Below the pieces are notes generated by a model. The model did not search any database, was not told the DNA's origin, and saw nothing but the letters and a program-made list of their open reading frames with translations. From Porodaedalea pini (Eukaryota > Basidiomycota > Agaricomycetes > Hymenochaetales > Hymenochaetaceae): a stretch of DNA of 64,000 nucleotides. Position 1 is the first letter of the stretch; every line of letters starts with the position of its first letter. Both the position numbers and the translations under genes were made by a program. Shown piece after piece: positions 22,961 to 32,401 of the stretch. The DNA is taken from NCBI GenBank assembly GCA_002794775.1, contig NBAY01000002.1, positions 2,604,001 through 2,668,000 on the forward strand, read 5' to 3'.

Positions 22961-24168
22961 TTACAAGTAGCATCTAGAGTAGGTGCTCGGTGGCAGAGCA
23001 CAAGCCCACTTGCCGCTGGTTATGGAAGCTTCCCAGTTGGTAGAATCTGAGCGATACAAGTCGAGTGCGGCGCGCGCATTTTCGACCTGAGAGTAAGACA
23101 GGTCGAGTATCAATATGCAAACGCGAGAGGTCAGAAAACACCGTGGTCTAGGAAGCAGGAATATATGTTTGCTTACGGAGTCGAGCTTGCCGTATTGAAT
23201 GCGCCGGCGCATCAAATGCCAAACCAGAGTCTGTAATCCGACTACCTGATTGGGAGATTGAAGGGCGTTCCTAAAAGGCATGTAAAGGGCAACATCTCTC
23301 GTGGCTATGGAGCGATTCCAGGCCATTCGAAGTTTAATTTTCAAACGTGATTTAGTCAGTGAGCTGATTCTTTCAATTCAATTGCGGATGCTGATCGAGG
23401 ACTCACCGACGGCCGGATGCGGGATGCCAAGAACTTACGAGCTTTAATTAGAAATTCAAATGCGCTGCGGCAGATTATTAAAATACCTGATAAGTCCTGC
23501 CAAAGGGAATGCCCCACAAGAATCTTTCCCTTGATGGACTCGGCTACTCGTTCATGTAAGAAATTAGAACAAGCAAGTGTAATTGGGCATATAAAACGCT
23601 GACCAATCATGGATTGTACTGTGCTAAACTGCATCGCCGTGTCTGGTAGGGGGGGGGGGGCCTTCAGTTGACTCGCCAACGAAAATTATGTGCTCACACT
23701 AACCTGAGTTCAGATGCTTAGCTTCTATGCCGGTGGTGGACGTTCTGTAGTCTGTGACCGGCATTGTCGGGCGGACATAGGCGTCGAGAACAATGGCTCC
23801 TCGAAAGTTGACGATAGAGACTCTCCTAGTAAAGAATAATACAGCCGTCAGCGCCCGTACTCGACGGCTATGTTCTCCTAGGTACTGACGCTACCATAGA
23901 GGTGGAACCGCCAGGTCCTACACCGCAGCAAACAGTGCCCAGGGCAAGGAACGTGCTAGACAGTAACTTAGATTAGAGTTGCACGTAGCAAGAAGCCATC
24001 TGCAGCACGAACTTGTCGGCGTTCTGGCTCATTGCAATACGAATCGGGTGGAAATCCTGTCAGAGAAGACTGAAGAAGCAGGAGGAGACGAGACTGCTGA
24101 GGAATGGTAAGATTGAATCTTTGCATGTTTTTGTACCCTGCCACGGGCGTCTTCCCCTCGGTTTGCAT
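22961..24168 (-). CDS. REX4-like DEDD 3'-5' exonuclease homologue with altered active site
   Basis: Exons can be joined across good GT-AG introns to a nearly complete exonuclease fold: RVSIVNFRGAIVLDAYVRPT, VTDYRTSTTGI, KGKILVGHSLWQDLSVLGIP, HPAVATRDVALYMPFRNAL, VVGLQTLVWHLMRRR, SVENARAALDLYRS and ALPPSTYSRCYL at the end. RNA exonuclease 4 relatives normally start this domain with ALDCEMVG. Here the aligned residues are ALGTVCCG, so both acidic metal ligands of motif I are gone. Motif III also lacks the usual His and Asp (LDSVENARA). Splice sites and frame are intact, so this looks like a kept non-catalytic protein rather than decay. The start at 24168 is tentative; the leader exon (SLTGFPPDSYCNEPE) may belong to it. 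Confidence 0.68.
23649..23660. repeat. Homopolymer run of 12 G/C
   Basis: Twelve consecutive G on the plus strand, which is C12 on the strand of the exonuclease-like gene. It lies directly before a TACCAG acceptor and so forms its polypyrimidine tract. Confidence 0.8.
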
Positions 24169-26851
24169 GCTCCCTGATCAATTGAGTTCCTCTCCGTCGA
24201 GCTTTACGACAGGCATGGCGGTGGGGACGCCTTCACGGCGTTCATGACCCTGACGTACACGACGCGAACAAACGTCGACGGAAAGAGAGAATGAAGGGTC
24301 CAATGAGTAATGAGCGACGTCGAGTCGAAACGTTGACAGTCCTTGAGAGCTCGGCATGGCATTGTAAAAGGTTAGACGGACACAACATTTTCACGAGACT
24401 GAGATAATTTGCAACCGATAAGGCAAGGCGGACAGCTTTGGAATGAACGAGCCTCGTGTAACTGCCGAACACAAGGAGCCAAAGATCTGCAGCGGAGCTC
24501 CATAGTTTAGAAATTAAGCCTCAAAATACAGAGAATAACAAATTTCACGAAAGCCGAGCCGGAAAGGTGGACTGCAGATAAATGTCGCACATGCATGAAC
24601 AAAAGCAATGCCGAGTTTTGTGAATTCTCGCATTTTTTTTCTAGAATTACTGGGTTCAATCGAAGATCTTCAAGATAATATAATAAGGGAGATCAGGGGG
24701 GACACTTACCCGCGGCTGAGAAACGGCACGACAAAGCTGAGCATGACTGATATCCAGGTAAATTCTCGACTCGCAAAGATCTTCAGTAAAAAAGATGCGA
24801 AAAATTTCCACTCTAAAGGTCGAGGATCTATTACAGGGAATCCAGGCCTTCAAGTCCACAAGTTGTGATTTCCTACCGATGCTATCGGGACCGGCGTGAG
24901 AACTGAAGGAATGGGCTCGACAAGAAAATATTTTATTGGTCAGACTCGGCGAGAGAAGGCGGCGTAACAAGACATGAACAATATTGCACCAAGTTGCCGC
25001 CGTGTAGCTTGAAAGAATACCCAAGCGAATTAGACCGTCAGGATGAAGATGACCGAGGATGCCGGCAAGATAGCTGACTTAAGCAGAGGAGGTCAGAATC
25101 TGCGGAAAGGCTGAAGTAAGGCCAGCCATGTTCGACACCATTGACGAGCAGCTGTCAAATGGCTGAAAGGCGCCACAGTAGTAAATAGGCCCTATGAATC
25201 CGAGTTGGGGAGTTGTAGATGGAGGTCGGACAGTTGCTCGGCGCAAAAGGAAGTCAGAGAATTAGCACAAGCGATTGTTCGTGTTTGTTGAAGAATCAAG
25301 AGTCTTTGGAGAGAAAATCAAGAGAGCAACTCGCTGATGATGGTAGAGGAATCAGGACAAGATGGTGTGGGGGCGACAGCTAACACGCAAGCGTTTCCCA
25401 ATTTGGTCAGGACTCGGATCGGCGCCTAACGCGCGCCACTAGCAAACACGCACGCAATCCTTTTGAATCGAAACATTCGCGACTGAATGGCTTACGGCGC
25501 TGTTTACCAGTATGCTCGGGCTTTTCGGCTACATGTCAGTGTCTATCAGATAGAGTACTTGACTCGGAGCACTTGGCGCTATTATTTCTGCTCGCAAGGC
25601 ATGTCGACTCTAGACTCAAACCAAATCCGAGACTCGGAACACCTTAACTCAACCCTATAGCCTTGTCATGGTTTTCCAAAAAAAAAGAGTCCGGGTCTAT
25701 GACGCTTTTGTACCTCCTACCTCTTAACTGTGTTCACCAAGCGGGGTTCTGTCGAGCGAGTACTCGCCCTTTAGAAACAAATCTCATCTTTGGTAAATCG
25801 GCACATTACTTTTATTGGTTAGGCTCCGCGTTATCCATATCATTCTTCTATTGAATCTTTAAGCAGATCATCGTGCCAGCGGATACTGAAGATAGCTACT
25901 AGTATAAACGTGCCTGGCCCTCTCAAGCCAGAGTCTTCTGAGCCACCGGCAAAGAATCCTCTTGTGCAACCAGAGTGCTTTCCTGATCCAGAAAGCTTCC
26001 GCTTGCAGTATGTACTCTTAATGTATCGCAAACCGAGAAGGCGGCGGACGCAGTTTTTCCGTCCGAACCCCCGCACGACGGAAGCTGCGGAAAATACATT
26101 GCTAAGGTCACCTCGTCGAGGTCGCCGAGATCTATCATTTCTAGTAATCTACGAGCGAGACGGATCCTGACTCGAGCTCTAGCAATTTGCTATTCATTTG
26201 TCTTCGGAGATTAGGGATTGACATTTGAGGGTGTCCACTTATGAGTGTCAAAGTTTCTCGACCAAGCTGTCGTTTCGGCCTGACTCCAGTGCTTGCAAAT
26301 GTGGCAATGGAGTCATTCGCTTTCTCTAATTAACGTATAGCGCGTTTCTTTCTTGCATGGTATACTTGATGAGTGACTGAGTCTAGACCAAAGCTGCCAC
26401 CCTCAAACTTGCGAGTGGCTACTCGGACAGATATATATCCGACGACTTTGGCGGGCGAGCCGTTCAATGTCCTCCGAGCTTTTGCATTGTTGATGCATGT
26501 TTGACTGCCTAAGTTCTCAATAGAAACACTCGCATGTCGTACGTCTTGTGGAGCTCTTTCCCTTCTGTCTAATTCCTCTTTGGTTATAGAAATTTCCGAT
26601 AGGCTTTGCTATCCAACATGCGCTCTCTCAAAAATTGGTTTATCCTATGGGTTCCGCTCCATATCGAAAGAAATAAAATAATACCGACCAAAGAGCCAAG
26701 ACTTGGTAATGATCCTATAAACGGATGCGTGGTCTAGAGGAAGGATGGAGATTTCAGACATAAATGTACAGCGGTGTCAACCTTGCCTAAGGGAATCTTA
26801 AAAGTTACTGTACATACAATACATGGTCCTTCCAGCGCGAAAACCGACAGC
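24169..26851. other. Large gene-poor region
   Basis: This 2.7-kb stretch is the longest in the window without a gene I can support. Open frames are all under 125 codons, show no domain and have no consistent splice context. I found no tRNA boxes, no reverse transcriptase or transposase motif and no clear terminal repeats. The words GACTCGGA recur near 25409, 25560 and 25633, which may be chance. It could hold the 5' exons or regulatory region of the exonuclease-like gene, an unrecognised lncRNA, or old repeat remains. Confidence 0.4.
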
Positions 26852-28691
26852 CTAAGCGTCTTCAGAGGCTTGATCCACTGCGTTCTTCTCGCTGTCTACG
26901 ACCGCCACCTGAGTCTGAGACCGTTTTGACAACTGAGACTGCTCCAGCCTCCAAAATCGCCTCTTCGCCCATCTCCACTTGCGATTCTCATCATGTATCC
27001 TGGGCATCAACTTCTGGAACGCCACTCGTCGAATTTTCTGCGGCAGCTTGATTGCTTGCTCCCCGACGACCTGTCGCTGAAGAGCAATAAACTTTCTCGG
27101 TAGTGACGCCTGATCCTCTGCCTCAAGCCACGTACGTGCCACCTCCAGACGACCCTCGCGTAAAGCGATGGAAACGACACGCCGCCGCACACGCCTGTCG
27201 ATCACATCCGAACCCCATCTTCTGCGAAAAGCCTGCACTAGTTGAAGGGCATGAAAAGTCGGCTTTCCCTTTGCTCGGGTCAGGCTGCGTAAGAGTAGAA
27301 ACAACGTCGATGAGTTCGGTCGCAGGTTAGGTTGTTTTTCTAGGAACATATTGACAAACTTGCGATTGGCGAGATGGACAGTGAATGTTTTAAGCGAGAA
27401 CGCGAGATGCAGATGCAAAAGACTTAAGCAGCGGCGTTTGCGGGGAAGAGTCAGATGCTTTGGAAGATGTGAGATCCATTCCAAAGTCACTGCTCGCGCG
27501 ACTTCTGTACGAGAATTCTGAAGTAGATGTCGTACAATTGTTAAGATGAAGTGATCAGGAGGATGGACGTTTGAAGGAAGGTGATTGGGAATAACTGCTA
27601 GAATGTTTTCCTGCCAATCTCGAAGAAACGATGGATCGTAGTTTTCACCAGGTAACCCCTCCGACACCATAGGCGTCGCCTTTTGATCGAGCCTATCATT
27701 TGATGGTGACTTGTCGCGAAAGTCTAGTGGTTTACAGCGTCCAAGTAGCTCGAGCAATAACGGTAAGGGAACTTGCTCGTTTCCGGACGAAAGCTCATGA
27801 CGGACAAACAGCCAAGCGCGATTCCATCGTCCGATTCTGACTAGCAATCTGACATACAGCAACTTGCTGTAGTTGTCAGGATTGATGCCCATCTCTTCCA
27901 TACGTCGCAGAAGCTGGAATGCTTTTGTATACGATGTATGGCGTATGGCAAGCTGAACCAAAAAATTGTATGACGGCGCGGAGTGCAGCGACGGGTATGA
28001 ATCATGATAGCTGATAAGGCGAGCCAGAGAGGGTAAGGGAGTGAAAGTCATAGCTTGGTGCAATCTGAGCTCGAGTTCTTGAGGAGTGACTGGATGTAGT
28101 AGACTATTATTTAACTTCTTGGATGGCCTAGCCATCGCAGTCCTCAAGATGCCCTGGAGCTCGTCCTCCGCGATACCTAACTGCTCCAAAAGTCTCTCGC
28201 CATTTGACCACACCATCTCATGAGGTGCGAGAGAATCGACATCCACAAAACTGGAGCACAGGTTCGGCATCCTCGAGCTATTACGCGCACAACGAGATGG
28301 TCGTCGAGATTCATAGGTGTCACCGGAAGTACCGCGAGGTACCTTCTCCCGCGAGGGACGAGGGATTTCGGCCTGAGAAGGAGCGGGTGAAATAGGACGG
28401 GTCTCTACAGACGTCGTTGGTATTCTAGCATAGCTACGAGCCGTTCATGAATCACAGGTCAGGGACATAAACATCATAACGTATTTACCTCCTGCGATCA
28501 GCGAAGTTTACATCGTCTCCTCTTGACGCGAGTCCATTATAAGTGTCGCGAGTGCCATTCGAGTCTCGTTCGTTGTCCACAAGGTTTTGGTCGAAACCGA
28601 CTTGCGTCGCCGGCGTGTTCAATGCGCGAAACGCACAAGAAGGCGCAGAGATATGTCTTCGCACTCCGATGCGAAGAGCATGTTGAAGCAT
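26852..28691 (-). CDS. Mitochondrial pentatricopeptide-like (PPR-like) protein
   Basis: Exon 1 (28691-28489) begins MLQHALRIGVRRHISAPSC, an Arg-rich amphipathic start typical of a mitochondrial presequence. One intron (donor GTAAATAC, acceptor GCTAG) joins it in frame to a long exon ending at 26852, about 590 residues in all. The long exon carries helical hairpin repeats such as YNFLVQLAIRHTSYTKAFQLL, RRMEEMGINPDNYSKLLYVR and LLVRIGRWNRAWLFV, which match the PPR pattern. The C-terminus is basic and Trp-rich (KWRWAKRRFWRLEQ). A role in mitochondrial RNA processing or translation would fit but is inferred. A shorter product from 28270 would lack the presequence. Confidence 0.75.
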
Positions 28692-28936
28692 GCATGGGGC
28701 TGAGTAGAGTGAACTGGCCGGCGCACCCGATCGTGCTGGCGTACCGACCGAAAATCGGAAAAAATGAGAGGCAAGGGAAATTAGGGAATCGTAATTCGTC
28801 GCGCGTTGTGAGAAGTTTATGCCTTATATAGTAGCACTCAGGTTGGCACCCTTTGAAACTTTCAAAACTTGCTCAAAACCTGTCACGTCGACCAAGGATC
28901 AAGCAAACGCATTCGCTGTGAGGTCAAAAAGCTTTA
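28692..28936. promoter_or_regulatory. Divergent promoter, PPR-like/SNU13
   Basis: 245-bp head-to-head gap. No distinctive motif besides a purine-rich block at 28750-28790. Confidence 0.3.
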
Positions 28937-29507
28937 ATGTCGGACGAACAAAAGAGCAAGGCATGGCCCTTGGCAGATGCAACTTTGACAAACCAGGTAT
29001 GCAGAGTTATGTCGTATGTATTTTTCATGATTGCTGAAGTTGGTTCTGTTTACTGCGTGCCTTTACTAACAAACCAGATTCTTGACCTCGTGCAGCAGGC
29101 TTCGCAGTACAAACAGCTGAAGAAGGGTGCTAACGAAGGTATGGCTGAAGTCATCTAATCTATTTGAACTGTCACTTATAGTTTTAACAGCTACAAAGAC
29201 CCTGAACCGGGGCATTGCTGAGTTCATTGTATTGACCGCGGACACGGAGCCCATTGAGATCCTGTTGCATTTGCCTCTCCTATGTGAGGACAAGGTAAGA
29301 GCCTTTCTTACGCCTCACATAAGCCGTGATTTGACTGTTCGAGGTTAGAACGTCCCATACGTGTATGTGCCTTCAAAGGCCGCACTGGGTCGTGCCTGCA
29401 ATGTAACGAGACCCGTTATCGCCGCAAGCGTCACGACAAACGAGACGAACGAGCTGAACAGTCAGATTCGTACTATTAAGGATGCGATCGAGAAGCTCAT
29501 GATCTAG
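28937..29507 (+). CDS. snu13: U4/U6.U5 snRNP and box C/D snoRNP protein SNU13 (15.5K, L7Ae family)
   Basis: SNU13 binds kink-turn RNA in U4 snRNA and box C/D snoRNAs in the nucleus. Four exons join to about 125 residues: [20 protein letters not shown], then [20 protein letters not shown], then [20 protein letters not shown] with [15 protein letters not shown], then [20 protein letters not shown] and [12 protein letters not shown] to KDAIEKLMI. The RNA-binding GANEATK motif and the L7Ae core are complete. All introns are short GT-AG. Confidence 0.97.
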
Positions 29508-29784
29508 CAGTTTGATCGTGCACTCTCTTATGTCTTTCCCGGCTATGGGCGCGTTTTTAATTAGCATGTTATTCGAAGGAGCGTGTTGCATGATGGTATA
29601 CAGCTGGTAAAAGATATGAAGCTAGAACACAATAAAATGCAACCCCTGTGATTATATCTGTCCGTCTATAATATGCTGAGGAAATGCAATGCTGGGTAGC
29701 CATTCGTGAGTGCGATGAGTGTGACGAGTCGTCATTCAAGAGATCAGTAATAACGAGTTCTGACATGATACTGTTGCTGAGCCC

Positions 29785-31037
29785 TCAACCGAATGGAACA
29801 CTCCTACCCACGAGCCAGCCCGCTACAACGATCCATCTGTCCCGAACACTCCTCAGACCATATTTGACATCGTCGTCAACTCCTTCGACCTTGGCGTCCG
29901 CGTATCTGTCTAACGCTTGAACCCAGCTCTCCGCTATTCCCGAGCCAATCATACCGCCCTGCTTCAGCAGCTCATCAACCCTGTCTACCCACGCCATCCA
30001 CTCCTGCAGCAAGCGCGGGAGTAGAAGGGGCGCTAGAGATAACTGACAGAGTGGAGGTTGATGAAGGAGGTGGTTCGTCAAAGCAGATAAATATCCAAAT
30101 GTCTCCGAAGGATGGGCGTAGATCTTGTCCTTCCCTGAGGCCGCCGGCTGTGAAGCGGACGAATCGGACACGAAAGAGAAGTACGGCATATACGAGAACG
30201 CAGTCGAGACAAAGTCGGATATAACTGGCCTGAGGCGCGACAATATGTACACATCTCGCATGCCTGCATGATTCGCGTTCGGTGTTGTTGTACGACCGAA
30301 GCTAGACGTGGAGCCCGATGCTGCACTGCTACTCGAACGGTTGGTGCCATAAGCGCCACTCCCGAGTCCTAATGAAACCGAGGTGGGTTGGTGGGAGAAG
30401 GACAGTGATGAAGCAGAATATGGGTATTCATCCACCAGCTTCTTGGCGGCTTGATTTATGGCATTAAGAGCGGTATCCAATGTCGGACGGGGTATCAGAG
30501 AAAGAACTGTTGGCTTTAATGATGGATTTGTCGAAAGCAGGGAAGTCAAGATAGGGAGCAGAGATTGAGGGGGCAAACTGGCTAGAGGAGAGCATTAGAC
30601 GGGAGTTTGGCTCACACCAAATATTAAATAGACACACCGAGTAACATGCCAACGTCAACATCATCTCCTGAATCGGTGCGGGAAGATCTGTTTTCCTTGC
30701 TCGCTTTATCGTGATCTCCTGCATCCTCTTGCGACCGACTTTCTGACATACGGACGCGCATCTGCTTTAAGGGCCTAACAGGTCTCCGCTCGGGAGTTGG
30801 GCTACGATCCATAAGTTCGTCATTATCTGTTTCATCGTGTCTCCGTTTCTGAGTTGCTTTCTGCGAGCTACTGAAAGCCGAGGGGGAAGGCGAGAATGGA
30901 GCGGCTTGCATCCCTGGAGGCTGCCAACCTGGAACCGAGGCGGCTGAAGAGAGACCAAATCCAAAGCTGAGAGGCGATGGTGAATGGTCAACGGCTGCAG
31001 GACGAAATCCAAAGTGAGGGGTGATTATGCCTGCCAT
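29785..31037 (-). CDS. sts1: Nuclear proteasome tethering factor Sts1/Cut8
   Basis: Sts1/Cut8 anchors 26S proteasomes at the nucleus. Exon 1 (from 31037) starts MAGIITPHFGFRP and includes a basic segment KRRHDETDNDELMDRSPTPE with RRPVRPLKQMRVR, a likely nuclear localisation signal. After an intron ending in CTCTAG the reading is ASLPPQSLLPILTSLL, PSLKPTVLSLIPRPTLDTAL, DVYILSRLRPVISDFVSTAF and SETFGYLSALTNHLLHQPP, the conserved Cut8 helical bundle. It ends VVAGWLVGRSVPFG. About 390 residues, with a low-complexity Ser/Gly insertion between helices. Confidence 0.9.
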
Positions 31038-31178
31038 TGCAAGGCAAAAGAGAGACGTCGGTGTTGTGGCTACTGCAGGGGTGACGAATGCTTCGACTGA
31101 AAGAGCGTGCCGCCGTTAGCGCGCCGCCAATGAGCGTGTAGACCGGCCCTAATCTCGTTTGTTAAAGTTCGCCTGAAA

Positions 31179-31726
31179 ATGGATTGTGGTCTCTTTTTAC
31201 TCTCAACTGTCATTGTCATCTCGAATTTCGATAGTACACTCTCGGTGAGTATACCATTCTTTCCCTGCTAGCGGTGACGAGACAAATAAAGAATCGCTAC
31301 TTGGAAGCCACAAGCTCATGACCGTCTTTCATATACCCAAATTGCTGAGCCCATCCTCGATCAATCTTTGTCTGCTGGCGCTTCCTCTCGCTGACAACTT
31401 CAACAATTTCTTTTCTTAGAAGCCTGGGCAAAAACTCGAGTTGCAAGGAAACTACCGTGAGTACCCTTACACTTTCATATCCAGGACGGGCACAGGAGTA
31501 GACGGCGGCGCTCCGAGTCGGACTCTTGCCCTCGTCAAGTGATGAATAAAATAGAAGTCAAGCCCTGATCCTTGTCTCAAGGACGAGTGTTGATGAGCGT
31601 ACCATGCTAATACTGACCCATATTCGCGCACTCCGTCTGACTGTACCGAACACTGACGTCTTTCCTTCCTCTGCAGATCCAGACGTATTGTGTACTGTTC
31701 GTTTCGTGATTGTGGATGGACCGTAG
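31179..31726 (+). CDS. Possible small protein gene with hydrophobic N-terminus (doubtful)
   Basis: An ATG at 31179 opens a 22-codon exon, MDCGLFLLSTVIVISNFDST and two more residues, ending at a GTGAGT donor. A phase-matched exon KPGQKLELQGNY follows a TTCTTAG acceptor and ends at another GTGAGT. After a CTGCAG acceptor the frame continues HPDVLCTVRFVIVDGP and stops at 31726. The roughly 50-residue product would have a signal or anchor helix. Strong splice sites in consistent phase support it. Against it: the introns would be unusually long for this genome (about 180 and 220 nt), and I know no homologue. It lies between two proteasome-related genes. Confidence 0.3.
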
Positions 31727-31786
31727 TTTTGACAGGAAATGTATACATGCCTAGATCGGATGTCGAATAAAAAACCTTTGTTGCCT

Positions 31787-32322
31787 CTACCGGTCTGTGC
31801 CTCGCAAGAGTTCGACGATCATTCTCATCACTCCTTTGAATGTCATTTGCTCGCCAACGCTCAACCCTGCGTCATCGCCTTGGGCGTCCTGAGATTTTTT
31901 GAGCGAAAGTCCGACTACAACGTTCCGCCGATCGCCACCATCGCCGGCCTGGGCGGTCAGAGTCCACATAAGGGTTGCGATATGCGATGCATACAGCGAA
32001 TGTAATGTAGCAATATGCGGCGACGGGGCGCTGCCAAGGAGTGGTGTCAACTCGATGGACGGTGGAGGCTCGACAAGCGGTAAGTCATCTGCTGCTGACA
32101 AGGGCGGGAGCAACGGCGCTGTTGCTGGGATTGATGCTTGAATCTAGTGATGCACGTCTCCCTTGTCAATTATGTGTTTGTATTTTTGCGAGAGCAAGTA
32201 GGACGAACCAGGCTTCCCACTTTGCTTAGCTGTGTAACAAGGACAAGCACTCTATCAGCGTAATTTTTAATCGCCACCTCGGTCTCGATGCCGTCCAGGG
32301 TTTTCAACGAGCTTGGTTGCAT
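31787..32322 (-). CDS. PSMG3: Proteasome assembly chaperone 3-like protein
   Basis: Exon 1 gives MQPSSLKTLDGIETEVAIKN then YADRVLVLVTQLSKVGSL, and after one intron (acceptor CACTAG) IQASIPATAPLLPP, an acidic/proline linker, SLYASHIATLMWTL and VVVGLSLKK. The pattern of a short beta-rich chaperone with a terminal helix fits PAC3/Irc25, which helps assemble the 20S alpha ring. Total about 150 residues. The ending DRNVVVGLSLKK... to the stop at 31787 is one open exon. An in-frame methionine 13 codons upstream is possible. The family call is from recalled sequence pattern and is less certain than the gene itself. Confidence 0.7.
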
Positions 32323-32401
32323 GTCGAAAGGCAAGACGCGTCCGAGTTGAGCTCGACGCAATCACGGTCCGTGTGCCTTTTAACTTCAGCTAGCTACTAC
32401 C

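Noticed and set aside
22961..24168. Exonuclease-like gene called as a pseudogene
   Set aside because: Frames and splice sites join smoothly through several introns; only catalytic residues are changed, so I report it as a gene.
25400..25650. Recurring GACTCGGA words as a possible repeat element
   Set aside because: Only three copies, unevenly spaced, with no shared flanks. Likely chance.
25663..26170. Proline-rich plus-strand frames in the gene-poor tract
   Set aside because: Short, no start context, no splice sites of matching phase, no domain.
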